A DNA stretch of 64,000 nt, taken from an uncultured Pelagibacteraceae bacterium (GTDB lineage Bacteria; Pseudomonadota; Alphaproteobacteria; Pelagibacterales; Pelagibacteraceae). Positions 7,734 to 16,064 of this stretch are shown piece after piece. Where the stretch lies: positions 186,001-250,000 of the forward strand of contig CACGLS010000001.1 in the NCBI GenBank assembly GCA_902573985.1, read 5' to 3'. Position numbers and translations under genes: made by a program. The notes under the pieces are model-generated. The model was not told the origin of the DNA. It worked only from the letters and a program-made list of their open reading frames with translations, and made no database searches. How positions within the stretch are numbered: position 1 is the stretch's first letter; each line of letters opens with the position of its first letter.

Positions 7734-8930
7734 ATGGAATTATTATTTTACTCTCTTGCTGGAATAATTGTGATCGTAGTAATTGCAGTATCCAGAAAAT
7801 CAATTGTAGCAGGTATGGAGGCAAGATCCGATATTAAGAGAGAGAACAAACCAAGTAATAATGAAGAGGGAATAGAAGACATCACCAATGAAAATATTGA
7901 AAAAACTTATGAGCAAGTAAAGATTATAAATCAAATCGATGATCTAATTTTAATTGTAGATAAATTTAAAAATATCAAATTTTTTAATAATAGTGCAAAA
8001 AAAAAATTTGGAGAAAATAATTTAAATAAGCACGTGGCTACTTTATTGAGAGTTCCTGATTTACTCCAAAATATTGATTTAGTGCTTTTAAAAAAAGAGA
8101 CAATTACTATGGATTTAGAATTATCCTCTCCCTCATTTCAGTTCTTTAAAGTTCATCTATTCTCTGGACCGACCTCATATGTCGATGATCCTGACTCAGT
8201 TGTTTTATTTCTAAAAGATTTAACTGATATTATAAAAGCGCAAAGGTTCAAATCTGATTTTGTAGCCAATGTAAGCCATGAACTTAAAACGCCTTTAGTT
8301 TCTATTAAAGGATTTCTAGAAACTATAAGCGGACATGCGAAAGATGATTTAGAAGCACAAAAAAAATTCATACCGATAATGCTTGAGCAAGCTGATAGGA
8401 TGGAAAGCTTAATTAAAGATTTACTTTCACTAAGTAAAATTGAGTTAGAGGAACATATACAGCCTCAAGATAAAGTAAATTTAAAAGAAATTTTAAGTAA
8501 CGTTGAAGACATCCATCAAAAAAATTTAAAATCTTTTGAATTTAAAAATAATATAAAAGATGATTTCTTTATTAAAGGCGATCATGAAAAATTAATTGAA
8601 GTTTTTTCAAATATTATTGATAACAGTATAAAATATTCAGAAAAAAATAAAAAGATCGAGGTTAATTGTGGACAAGGTAACGGAAAAGTAATAGGAGACT
8701 CTTACACCGTGTCCATTAAAGATAATGGTATTGGAATTCCAACTGAACAACTTCCGAGAATTACAGAAAGATTTTTTAGAGTTGATGCAGCTAAAAGTAA
8801 AAAAGTTGGTGGCACTGGACTTGGAATGGCGATCGTGAAGCACATTGTTAATCAGCATAGAGGTGAGTTAGAAATAAAAAGTGAGGCTCAAAGTGGCACC
8901 GAAATAAAGGTTCACTTTTCTAAATTTTAG
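7734..8930 (+). CDS. phoR: Phosphate regulon sensor histidine kinase PhoR
   Basis: This 398-residue kinase has one N-terminal membrane segment (about 3-22), a PAS-like region (about 60-165), a HisKA box NVSHELKTPLVSIKG with the phospho-acceptor at His182, and a HATPase domain with NIIDNSIKY, DNGIGIP, RFFRVD and GGTGLGMAIVKHIV. The short membrane anchor with no large periplasmic loop is typical of PhoR, which reads phosphate through PstSCAB and PhoU. It lies upstream of pst-phoU-phoB, so it is the likely partner of PhoB at 14.85 kb. A 42-base gap separates it from agt. Confidence 0.9.
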   Translation: MELLFYSLAGIIVIVVIAVSRKSIVAGMEARSDIKRENKPSNNEEGIEDITNENIEKTYEQVKIINQIDDLILIVDKFKNIKFFNNSAKKKFGENNLNKHVATLLRVPDLLQNIDLVLLKKETITMDLELSSPSFQFFKVHLFSGPTSYVDDPDSVVLFLKDLTDIIKAQRFKSDFVANVSHELKTPLVSIKGFLETISGHAKDDLEAQKKFIPIMLEQADRMESLIKDLLSLSKIELEEHIQPQDKVNLKEILSNVEDIHQKNLKSFEFKNNIKDDFFIKGDHEKLIEVFSNIIDNSIKYSEKNKKIEVNCGQGNGKVIGDSYTVSIKDNGIGIPTEQLPRITERFFRVDAAKSKKVGGTGLGMAIVKHIVNQHRGELEIKSEAQSGTEIKVHFSKF

Positions 8931-8993
8931 CAAATATCACAAATTTATTAAATTATGTATTGAGATAGACAGTAAAATAGTTAAAATTCTAGT

Positions 8994-9605
8994 ATGACTA
9001 GAATAACAAATTATATAATTCTGGTTTTATTAACTTTAACTTTTACAACTGTTAAGGCAGATGTAAACTTAATTGAGAAAACTTTACGTTCTCAACCTCT
9101 CACAGTTTTTGATCTTGGACTTTTAAGACTTAAAAACGATCTTAGGCAAGCTAAAAACGATTTAGTTCTTGAAGTAGATAATAAAAATGTATCTACAATT
9201 TATACTGAAGCTTTATTTTCTAGAAGAGACGATGGAATTCAATTAATTGTGTCAGCACCGATGAGCACTCATTTAAATGCTAACTCGTACATGGTGGACT
9301 CAATTAAATGTAGAAAAATTTTTGAAAAAGTTAAAAATAATCTTTTAAAAGGACAAAACGAGAGCAATATGATTCACTCAAAAGCTGCATCTTATTTAAG
9401 TGAAGTATTCACCGCTCCAACACAATGGAATGCTTGGAGATATGATAAAGGTTTTACTCAAAAATTAGTTAACTTTGTACAACTAGAAGTTACATTAAAG
9501 CCAACTCAATCCTACGCAGTTAAAAATAAAGTAAGACCTTTTAGTTGCGGAGGGTCTTTAGCCTCTGATTATCAACAAATCGAGATAACTAGAAAGTTCA
9601 ACTAA
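8994..9605 (+). CDS. Exported protein of unknown function in the pho-pst cluster
   Basis: I do not recognise this 203-residue protein. It begins with a clear signal peptide (hydrophobic 7-20, likely cleavage after VKA near residue 22). The mature part is mixed and charged, with no transmembrane segment and cysteines in KCRKI and FSCGGS that could form a disulfide. It lies between phoR and pstS in the same orientation, 63 bases after phoR and 107 before pstS. A periplasmic role in phosphorus acquisition is therefore reasonable, but no enzyme motif is seen. Confidence 0.75.
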   Translation: MTRITNYIILVLLTLTFTTVKADVNLIEKTLRSQPLTVFDLGLLRLKNDLRQAKNDLVLEVDNKNVSTIYTEALFSRRDDGIQLIVSAPMSTHLNANSYMVDSIKCRKIFEKVKNNLLKGQNESNMIHSKAASYLSEVFTAPTQWNAWRYDKGFTQKLVNFVQLEVTLKPTQSYAVKNKVRPFSCGGSLASDYQQIEITRKFN

Positions 9606-9626
9606 AAAGTTATCATTTTAATAAAT

Positions 9627-9644
9627 TTGTAACATATCTGCAAT
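9627..9644 (+). promoter_or_regulatory. PHO box upstream of pstS
   Basis: Heptamers TTGTAAC and CTGCAAT are separated by ATAT, the 7-4-7 PhoB-site layout. It lies 68 bases before the pstS ATG. A TACAAT at 9672-9677 is a possible -10 element, although its distance from the box is larger than usual. Confidence 0.72.
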
Positions 9645-9664
9645 AATTAAGAGTCCTCTTAATT
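9645..9664. promoter_or_regulatory. Palindrome abutting the pstS PHO box
   Basis: Nine-bp arms AATTAAGAG and CTCTTAATT are separated by only TC, starting on the base after the PHO box. Such tight dyad symmetry is more like a dimeric regulator site than an RNA hairpin. No regulator is identified. Confidence 0.45.
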
Positions 9665-9712
9665 CTATGAATACAATGTTTGTTAATTAATTAATAAATG
9701 AAAGGATAAACA

Positions 9713-10717
9713 ATGAGAAAACTATCAATCGCTTTAGCTTCATTAGTTGCAATGTTAGTTGTAACTTCTGCTCAAGCTAGAGATCAGATTAAAATCGTAG
9801 GTTCTTCAACTGTATTCCCTTATGCAACAATCGTTGCTGAAAGATTTGGTTCGTCTGGTAAATTTAAAACACCAGTAATCGAGTCAACAGGAACAGGTGG
9901 TGGAGCTAAATTATTCTGTGCTGGAGTTGGTACAGAGCACCCAGACATAACAAATGCATCTAGAGCTATGAAGGCTAAAGAGTATGCGCTATGTCAAAAA
10001 AATGGTGTTGAAGAAATCGTAGAGATTACAGTTGGTAACGACGGAATAACGTTAGCTTATTCTAAAGATGCTAAACCAGTAAACTTTACAAAAAAACAAT
10101 TATGGGCAGCATTAGCAAAAGAAGTTGCTAAAGATGGTGCGTTAGTACCAAATCCATATAAAAATTGGAGTGATATCGACCCATCATTACCAAACTACCC
10201 TATCAAAGTTATGGTGCCTCCAGGAACATCAGGAACAAGAGATGCTTGGAATTCATTAGTAATGAAAAAAGGTATCGATGATGCTTCTAAAAAAGCTGGC
10301 GCTAAATATAAAGCGTTAAGAGAAGATGGTGCGGTAATTGAAGTTGGTGAGAACGACTCACTTATTATTCAAAAATTAGCTGCGGACAAAGAAATGTTCG
10401 GTTTCTTTGGTTTCAGTTATTTCTTAGCTGCAAAAGATAAATTGCAAGCTGCAAGCATTGAAGGTGGTCAACCAAGTCTATCTTCGATTCAAGATTACAG
10501 TTACGCAGTTGCAAGACCTTTATTCTTCTATGTGAAAAAAGCTCACGTGGGCGTTGTACCTGGCTTACATGAATTCGTAAAAGAGTTCACAAGTAAAAAA
10601 GCTATGGGTAATAAAGGTTATTTAACTGATATCGGGCTAGTACCTCTAGATGGCAAGTTATACAAAACATCTAGAACTAACGCTACGAAGTTAGTTAACA
10701 TGCCTGCTAAGAAGTAG
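9713..10717 (+). CDS. pstS: Phosphate-binding periplasmic protein PstS
   Basis: This 334-residue receptor has a Sec signal peptide ending AQA near residue 22. Phosphate-binding loops are IVGSSTVFPY, STGTGGGAKLF and PPGTSGTRDAW. It captures orthophosphate for PstCA. An AAAGGA ribosome site precedes the ATG. GC-richer codons and long runs of Ala, Lys and Gly suggest high expression, as expected for an abundant SAR11 periplasmic protein. A PHO box lies upstream and a strong terminator or attenuator follows, so pstS is probably made in excess over the permease genes. Periplasmic phosphate binders of this class can also meet arsenate. Confidence 0.96.
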   Translation: MRKLSIALASLVAMLVVTSAQARDQIKIVGSSTVFPYATIVAERFGSSGKFKTPVIESTGTGGGAKLFCAGVGTEHPDITNASRAMKAKEYALCQKNGVEEIVEITVGNDGITLAYSKDAKPVNFTKKQLWAALAKEVAKDGALVPNPYKNWSDIDPSLPNYPIKVMVPPGTSGTRDAWNSLVMKKGIDDASKKAGAKYKALREDGAVIEVGENDSLIIQKLAADKEMFGFFGFSYFLAAKDKLQAASIEGGQPSLSSIQDYSYAVARPLFFYVKKAHVGVVPGLHEFVKEFTSKKAMGNKGYLTDIGLVPLDGKLYKTSRTNATKLVNMPAKK

Positions 10718-10732
10718 TAGTATCAATTAAAC

Positions 10733-10759
10733 AAAAAGGGGGTATTTTACCCCCTTTTT
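10733..10759 (+). terminator. Terminator/attenuator between pstS and pstC
   Basis: A hairpin has arms AAAAAGGGGGTA and TACCCCCTTTTT and a three-base loop, ending in a T run. It is a textbook intrinsic terminator. Partial read-through would supply pstCAB-phoUB at lower level than pstS. Confidence 0.88.
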
Positions 10760-10776
10760 ATCTCTGGAAGCTCAAT

Positions 10777-12153
10777 ATGAATTTAATACTTGTAACTTTT
10801 ATTATTCTCTTAGCTTTCACAAGTTATTATTTCGGTAGAAAAAAAGCTCTAGTTATTCAATCATCACAAAGACTTACGGCATTACCAAAATTTTATGGAT
10901 ATTATTTAGCTGCTTGGTGTGCTGCACCAGCATTAATAATTTTTGCTCTTTGGTCAGTTTTTGAACCATCAATAGTTAAAACATTTATTTTACAAGATTA
11001 CACTGATCAGAACTTAACCAAAAACGAGCTTCAGCTTATTTACACAAAGGTTAAAGCATTAGCCGCAGGAACTTACACGGGAAATATTACTAATTTTCTA
11101 GATGAGTCTGCTAATAAGTACATTCAATTAAAAGGAATAGCTAACAGCGCTAAAGTAGCAATTATTTTAGCAATTTTAATTTTCTCTCTGAGTTTTGCGT
11201 ATAGATCTGTTCAGAAAAATGATCGAATGAGAGAACCAGTAGAAATTTTTCTTAAATGGGTGTTATTTGTTGCATCATTAGGCGCAGTTTTAGTTACAAT
11301 CGGAATAGTTTTTTCACTTTTATTCGAAGCGATTAGGTTTTTTCAAGCAGTAAAAATCTTTGACTTTATATTCGGAACTCATTGGTATCCTGCTAAAACT
11401 TTTGTAAGAGATGGCCAACCAGATCCTGAATTAATGAAGGATGCTTTCGGAGCTGTGCCTTTATTTGCTGGAACTTTTTTTATTGCTTTTATTGCAATGT
11501 GTGTTGCCATCCCCATAGGTTTGCTGAGTGGGATATATCTATCTGAGTATGCTGGAAGAGGCATAAGAAAATATGCGAAACCTATTATTGAGATTTTAGC
11601 TGGTATTCCAACAGTGGTATATGGTTTTTTTGCAGCTTTAACCGTCGGTCCTTTTGTTAAAGAAATTGGTAACGCTATGGGTTTAGAAGTTTCAGCGGAG
11701 AGCGCTTTAGCTGCAGGAGCAGTTATGGGAGTAATGATAATTCCTTTTATTTCAAGTCTAAGCGATGACGTTATGACGGCAGTACCTCAAAATTTAAGAG
11801 ATGGGAGTTACGCAATGGGCGCAACAAAATCTGAAACTGTAAAAAAAGTAATTTTTCCAGCAGCCCTACCTGGTATCGTAGGTTCGATACTTTTAGCAGT
11901 ATCGAGAGCGGTAGGAGAAACAATGATTGTTGTAATGGCCTCAGGACTAGCGGCTAATCTTACAATGAATCCACTTGAGTCAACTTCTACCATTACAGCG
12001 CAAATTGTAGTAATTTTAATTGGAGACCAACAATTTGGAGATCCAAAAACTCAATCAGCTTTTGCATTAGGAATATCTTTATTTATAGTAACTTTACTCT
12101 TAAATGTAATCGCTCTTTCAGTTGTTAAAAAATATAGGGAAAAATATGAATAG
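10777..12153 (+). CDS. pstC: Phosphate ABC transporter permease PstC
   Basis: This 458-residue permease is longer than E. coli PstC (about 319). The extra length is an N-terminal part with membrane segments near 1-18 and 45-65, a soluble stretch near 70-115 and another segment near 120-140. The core BPD permease domain includes GIPTVVYGFFA and the EAA-like loop DGSYAMGATKSETVKKVIFPAALPG. It forms the phosphate channel with PstA. The long N-terminal version is common in alphaproteobacteria. It shares eight bases with pstA if that gene starts at 12146. Confidence 0.93.
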   Translation: MNLILVTFIILLAFTSYYFGRKKALVIQSSQRLTALPKFYGYYLAAWCAAPALIIFALWSVFEPSIVKTFILQDYTDQNLTKNELQLIYTKVKALAAGTYTGNITNFLDESANKYIQLKGIANSAKVAIILAILIFSLSFAYRSVQKNDRMREPVEIFLKWVLFVASLGAVLVTIGIVFSLLFEAIRFFQAVKIFDFIFGTHWYPAKTFVRDGQPDPELMKDAFGAVPLFAGTFFIAFIAMCVAIPIGLLSGIYLSEYAGRGIRKYAKPIIEILAGIPTVVYGFFAALTVGPFVKEIGNAMGLEVSAESALAAGAVMGVMIIPFISSLSDDVMTAVPQNLRDGSYAMGATKSETVKKVIFPAALPGIVGSILLAVSRAVGETMIVVMASGLAANLTMNPLESTSTITAQIVVILIGDQQFGDPKTQSAFALGISLFIVTLLLNVIALSVVKKYREKYE

Positions 12154-13417
12154 TTTTAAGAAAAATTTATTAAAAAAAAGATATAACGCTGAAAGAAGAT
12201 TTCAATGGTATGGCAAAATAGCTATAGGATTAGCTTTAAGCTTTTTAGCAGTTTTTATGTTTCAGATATTTTCAAAAGGTTACTCAGCTTTCCAAAAAAC
12301 TTGGATAGTAACAGAAGTTCATTATGATAAAGAATTACTTTTAATCGATGCAGAAAGCCCATCAAAAGATGATTTAGAAAATGCAGACTATTATGATGTT
12401 GCTTACAAAGCTATGACCTCATTAGATCCTGGACTTCCTGAAGAAGAGGATCGTCAATTGATACAAATGGTTTCGTATAAATATGAGGCAGAGGTTAAAG
12501 ATCTACTTTTAAAAAATCCAGACTATCTAGGTAAAATAGTGCCCATAAAATTAACAGCTTCTGATGATGTTGATCAAGTTCATAAGGGAAATTATCCAAG
12601 AGATATTCCTGAGGAGAATAGAAGAGTAAATGATTACCAGTTGCAGATTTACGATATGCTTAATGAAAGAGGAGATATTTTATCAGAGTTTAACATTAGT
12701 TTTTTTACAAGTCCTGATTCAAGAGAGGCAGAACTAGCAGGTATAGCTAGCTCGTTTATGGGAACAGTTTTTAGTATACTAGTATGTTTAGCGTTTTCAT
12801 TTCCTGTTGCAGTGTTAGCTGCAATTTATCTCGAGGAATTCGCACCAAAAAATAAATTTACAGATTTTATAGAAGTAAACATTAATAATTTAGCAGCTGT
12901 TCCATCGATAGTATTTGGTTTGCTAGGTCTTGGTGTTTTATTAGCAGTTTTTAATTTACCAAGATCGACACCACTTGTTGGAGGAATTACTTTGTCTCTT
13001 ATGACATTACCAACAATAATTATTGCTGCAAGAGCTTCTTTAAAAGCTGTTCCCCCAAGTATAAGAGAAGCTGCTTTAGCGATGGGTGCAAGTAATATGC
13101 AAACAACCATGCATCATACTGTGCCACTATCAATGCCTGGAACTTTATCTGGAACGATAATTGGCTTGGCTCAAGCTTTAGGGGAAACAGCCCCTTTAAT
13201 TTTAATAGGAATGGTTGCTTTTGTGAATACAATACCTGGTACGCCAGTTGATCCTGCTGCAAGTTTACCAGTTCAGATATATATATGGTCAGAAAGTGCT
13301 GAGAGGGGTTTTGTTGAAAAAGTATCTGCATGTATTATGGTGCTTCTAGCTTTTTTAATTTTAATGAACTTGGCAGCTCAAATCGTTAGACACAAATTTG
13401 AAAAGAAATGGAGTTAA
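12146..13417 (+). CDS. pstA: Phosphate ABC transporter permease PstA
   Basis: This 423-residue permease has an N-terminal membrane segment (about 22-44), a periplasmic region of about 150 residues rich in acidic residues, and a C-terminal permease core with AVPSIVFGLLGLG and the EAA loop EAALAMGASNMQTTMHHTVPL. The ATG at 12146 was chosen because AGGGAA lies eight bases upstream; an in-frame TTG at 12122 would lengthen the overlap with pstC. As with PstC, the extended N-terminal half is typical of alphaproteobacterial Pst systems. The stop abuts pstB. Confidence 0.92.
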   Translation: MNSFKKNLLKKRYNAERRFQWYGKIAIGLALSFLAVFMFQIFSKGYSAFQKTWIVTEVHYDKELLLIDAESPSKDDLENADYYDVAYKAMTSLDPGLPEEEDRQLIQMVSYKYEAEVKDLLLKNPDYLGKIVPIKLTASDDVDQVHKGNYPRDIPEENRRVNDYQLQIYDMLNERGDILSEFNISFFTSPDSREAELAGIASSFMGTVFSILVCLAFSFPVAVLAAIYLEEFAPKNKFTDFIEVNINNLAAVPSIVFGLLGLGVLLAVFNLPRSTPLVGGITLSLMTLPTIIIAARASLKAVPPSIREAALAMGASNMQTTMHHTVPLSMPGTLSGTIIGLAQALGETAPLILIGMVAFVNTIPGTPVDPAASLPVQIYIWSESAERGFVEKVSACIMVLLAFLILMNLAAQIVRHKFEKKWS

Positions 13418-14173
13418 ATGAGTAAAATAAAAGCGGAAAATGTAAATGTTTATTACGGATCCAAACAGGCATTATTTGACGTCTCTATAGATATAGCAGA
13501 AAAAGAAGTTACAGCTTTAATTGGACCATCTGGGTGTGGAAAGTCTACTTTCTTAAGATGCTTGAACAGGATGAACGACGTCATAGAAATTTGTAGAGTT
13601 GAAGGCAGTATTAAAATGGACAACCTAGAACTGAATTCAAGAAAGTTAGATGTTGTGAGACTTAGGGAGAACGTTGGTATGGTTTTTCAAAAACCCAATC
13701 CATTCCCTAAAACAATTTATGAAAATGTAGCTTATGGTCCTACTATTCACGGTATTGCACAGAGCAAAGAAGAAATGGATCAAATAGTTGAAACAAGTTT
13801 GAAAAAAGCTGCCTTGTGGAACGAAGTTAAAGATAGACTTGATGAAATCGGAACTGGTTTATCAGGAGGTCAACAGCAACGACTATGTATTGCTAGAGCT
13901 ATATCTGTAAGTCCAGAAGTGATTCTTATGGACGAACCATGTTCAGCGCTTGACCCAATAGCAACAGCTCAAATTGAAGAACTTATAGATGATCTTAAAA
14001 AAGAGGTCACAATTGTGATAGTTACCCACTCAATGTCACAAGCAGCTAGGGTATCTCAAAAAACAGGTTTCTTTCATTTGGGAAAACTTATAGAATTTGG
14101 ACCAACAGATAAAATATTTAAAAATCCTGATAATCAGCAAACTCAGGATTATATTACAGGAAGGTTTGGTTAA
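13418..14173 (+). CDS. pstB: Phosphate ABC transporter ATPase PstB
   Basis: This 251-residue ATPase has Walker A GPSGCGKS at 36-43, [10 protein letters not shown] just after it as in all PstB, the Q-loop [10 protein letters not shown], the signature [14 protein letters not shown], Walker [14 protein letters not shown] and the H-loop [12 protein letters not shown]. The usual length and high identity to the family leave little doubt. The last base of its stop is the first base of the phoU ATG, so PhoU and PstB, which interact during phosphate signalling, are translationally linked. Confidence 0.97.
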   Translation: MSKIKAENVNVYYGSKQALFDVSIDIAEKEVTALIGPSGCGKSTFLRCLNRMNDVIEICRVEGSIKMDNLELNSRKLDVVRLRENVGMVFQKPNPFPKTIYENVAYGPTIHGIAQSKEEMDQIVETSLKKAALWNEVKDRLDEIGTGLSGGQQQRLCIARAISVSPEVILMDEPCSALDPIATAQIEELIDDLKKEVTIVIVTHSMSQAARVSQKTGFFHLGKLIEFGPTDKIFKNPDNQQTQDYITGRFG

Positions 14174-14853
14174 TGAGTGAAAAACCGCACATTGTAAAAT
14201 CTTACGAAGAGCAACTTCAGTTATTAAAAGATACAATAGTGAAAATGGGAACTGGAGTTGAGAAACAGCTTGAAAACACTATTCAATCTTTAGTTAAAAA
14301 AGACATTAGTTTAGCAGAAAAATCTATCAAAGATGACGAATTGACTGATAAGTATGAAATAAATATAGAAGAGCAAGTTGTAAATTTGATTGCCTTAAGG
14401 CAACCTATGGCAATAGATTTAAGAGAAACAGTTGTTGCCTTAAAAGTTTCTTCAGACTTAGAGAGAATTGGTGATTTAGCAAAAAACATCTCAAAACGAT
14501 TAACTAAAATTGGAACTGATTTACCTAATGATATTACTAAAAATTTCGAAATAGCTGGTTTAAAAGCATCAAAACAAGTCAATGCAGTTTTAAATTCGTA
14601 TTTACATAGAGCTAAAGATACAGCAGAAAATGTTTGGAATTCTGATGAAGAAATAGATCAAATGACTAATTCTAATATGGAAGCTGCAGTAAAGCATTTA
14701 GAAAAAAATAAAAACGATGTACAAAAAGTAACCCAACTACTTTTCATGCTTAAAAATATTGAGAGGATTGGAGATCATGCAACCAATATTGCAGAGCAAG
14801 TTTATTTTCTGATTACAGGAGATTATTTAGAGGGAGACCGACCAAAAGGATAA
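14173..14853 (+). CDS. phoU: Phosphate transport system accessory protein PhoU
   Basis: This 226-residue all-helical protein has the two metal-cluster motifs of PhoU in repeated halves: LERIGDLAKNISKR and IERIGDHATNIAEQV. PhoU links PstB to PhoR and keeps the kinase off when phosphate is plentiful. It overlaps pstB and phoB by one base each (TAATG at both ends), so the signalling and regulator genes are in one transcript. Nothing unusual is seen in length or residues. Confidence 0.95.
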   Translation: MSEKPHIVKSYEEQLQLLKDTIVKMGTGVEKQLENTIQSLVKKDISLAEKSIKDDELTDKYEINIEEQVVNLIALRQPMAIDLRETVVALKVSSDLERIGDLAKNISKRLTKIGTDLPNDITKNFEIAGLKASKQVNAVLNSYLHRAKDTAENVWNSDEEIDQMTNSNMEAAVKHLEKNKNDVQKVTQLLFMLKNIERIGDHATNIAEQVYFLITGDYLEGDRPKG

Positions 14854-15536
14854 TGAGGGCAAATTTATTCATTGTTGAAGATGAAATACCCATCGTAACT
14901 TTACTTAAATACAATTTAGAAAAAGAGGGTCACAAAGTTGATTATGCAGTCAATGGAGAAGACGCTATTAGAAATATAAAGGAAAAAAATCCTGATTTAA
15001 TTTTATTAGATTGGATGTTGCCAGATATTTCAGGTGTTGAAGTCTGTAAAAATTTGAAAAGAAGCAATCTTCACAAAAATATCCCAATCATTATGTTAAC
15101 AGCCAAAGGTGAGGAAGAAGACAAACTTAAAGGATTTGAAACAGGAGCTGATGACTACGTAACTAAGCCATTCAGCCAAAAAGAACTTATTGCAAGAGTT
15201 AACGCTTTATTAAAGAGATCTAAACCAAGTGTTGCCGCTGATGTTGTAGTATTTGAGGATCTTAAAGTAGATAGAGTTCAACGAAGAGTTTATAGAGCAG
15301 ATAAACAAGTTATAGTCGGCCCAACCGAATTTAAACTAATTGATTTTTTAATAAAGAATCCAAAAAGAGTATATTCGCGTGAGCAACTTCTAAATTCTGT
15401 ATGGGGAGATGATATTTATGTTGAGTCCAGAACTATAGATGTTCATATAAGAAGACTAAGAAAAGCAATAAATATTGATGGCAAGAAAGATCTTATCAGA
15501 ACAGTAAGATCTGCTGGCTATTCCTTAGATGTTTGA
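14853..15536 (+). CDS. phoB: Phosphate regulon response regulator PhoB
   Basis: This 227-residue OmpR-class regulator has a receiver domain with acidic pair E9/D10, phospho-acceptor Asp53 in LLDWMLPD, the Thr/Lys switch residues in MLTAK and VTKPF, and a C-terminal winged helix (about 130-227) ending RTIDVHIRRLRKAI and VRSAGYSLD. It should bind the PHO-box repeats at 5805-5822 and 9627-9644. Placement at the end of pstSCAB-phoU means that PhoB could amplify its own expression. Its last 19 bases overlap the convergent sixA-like gene. Confidence 0.95.
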   Translation: MRANLFIVEDEIPIVTLLKYNLEKEGHKVDYAVNGEDAIRNIKEKNPDLILLDWMLPDISGVEVCKNLKRSNLHKNIPIIMLTAKGEEEDKLKGFETGADDYVTKPFSQKELIARVNALLKRSKPSVAADVVVFEDLKVDRVQRRVYRADKQVIVGPTEFKLIDFLIKNPKRVYSREQLLNSVWGDDIYVESRTIDVHIRRLRKAINIDGKKDLIRTVRSAGYSLDV

Positions 15537-16042
15537 AGATCTTTTGGCTTTATAAATGATATTAATTTTCCTTTAACTTTTGATAACTTTTCCCAATCAT
15601 TGAAATTAAAACTTACTTCAGCAACGGCTGCAGTAGGAAATTTTCTTTTTAAATTTTCAAATTGTTCGGAGTTTTCTTTAAGACAGATTCGATTTATGAG
15701 TTCACTAATTGAAGGTTCATGATTGATTAAAAGTAAAGTTTTATAATTATCAACTGTTTGTTTTAAGATATGAATAATTTCATCCTCACTAGCATGATAA
15801 AGCGCTTTTTTTTTAATAATTTTCTTAAAACTGATTTTTTCTGACAATATATTTAATGTTTGTATTGTCCTTTTTGAGGATGAGCAATAAACTAAATCAA
15901 ATTTTAACTTCTTTTTAATAAAAAATTCACAAATTAATTTTGCTGAATTTTCCCCTCTTTTATTCAATGGCCTGTCATGATCATCTAAATCTGGAAAATC
16001 CCAACTAGATTTAGCATGTCTCATCGCATATAATTTAAACAT
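15518..16042 (-). CDS. sixA: SixA-like phosphohistidine phosphatase (histidine phosphatase family)
   Basis: This 174-residue histidine phosphatase-family protein has the RHG-type motif MRHAKSSWDFPD, DRPLNKRG, CSSSKRTIQT and a second catalytic histidine in LLINHEPSISEL. E. coli SixA removes phosphate from phosphohistidine in signalling proteins; the substrate here is unknown. It is convergent with phoB, overlapping its end, and divergent from ppk with only 22 bases between starts. That places it among phosphorus genes, though a role in PhoR or Ppk control is speculation. Confidence 0.8.
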   Translation of the reverse strand: MFKLYAMRHAKSSWDFPDLDDHDRPLNKRGENSAKLICEFFIKKKLKFDLVYCSSSKRTIQTLNILSEKISFKKIIKKKALYHASEDEIIHILKQTVDNYKTLLLINHEPSISELINRICLKENSEQFENLKRKFPTAAVAEVSFNFNDWEKLSKVKGKLISFIKPKDLQTSKE

Positions 16043-16064
16043 ATTTTTAATTTAACATTTAAAT

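Noticed and set aside
13020-13331. Minus-strand frame of 103 codons within pstA
   Set aside because: It lies fully inside the conserved pstA permease core and has no motif or ribosome site; a shadow of the real gene.
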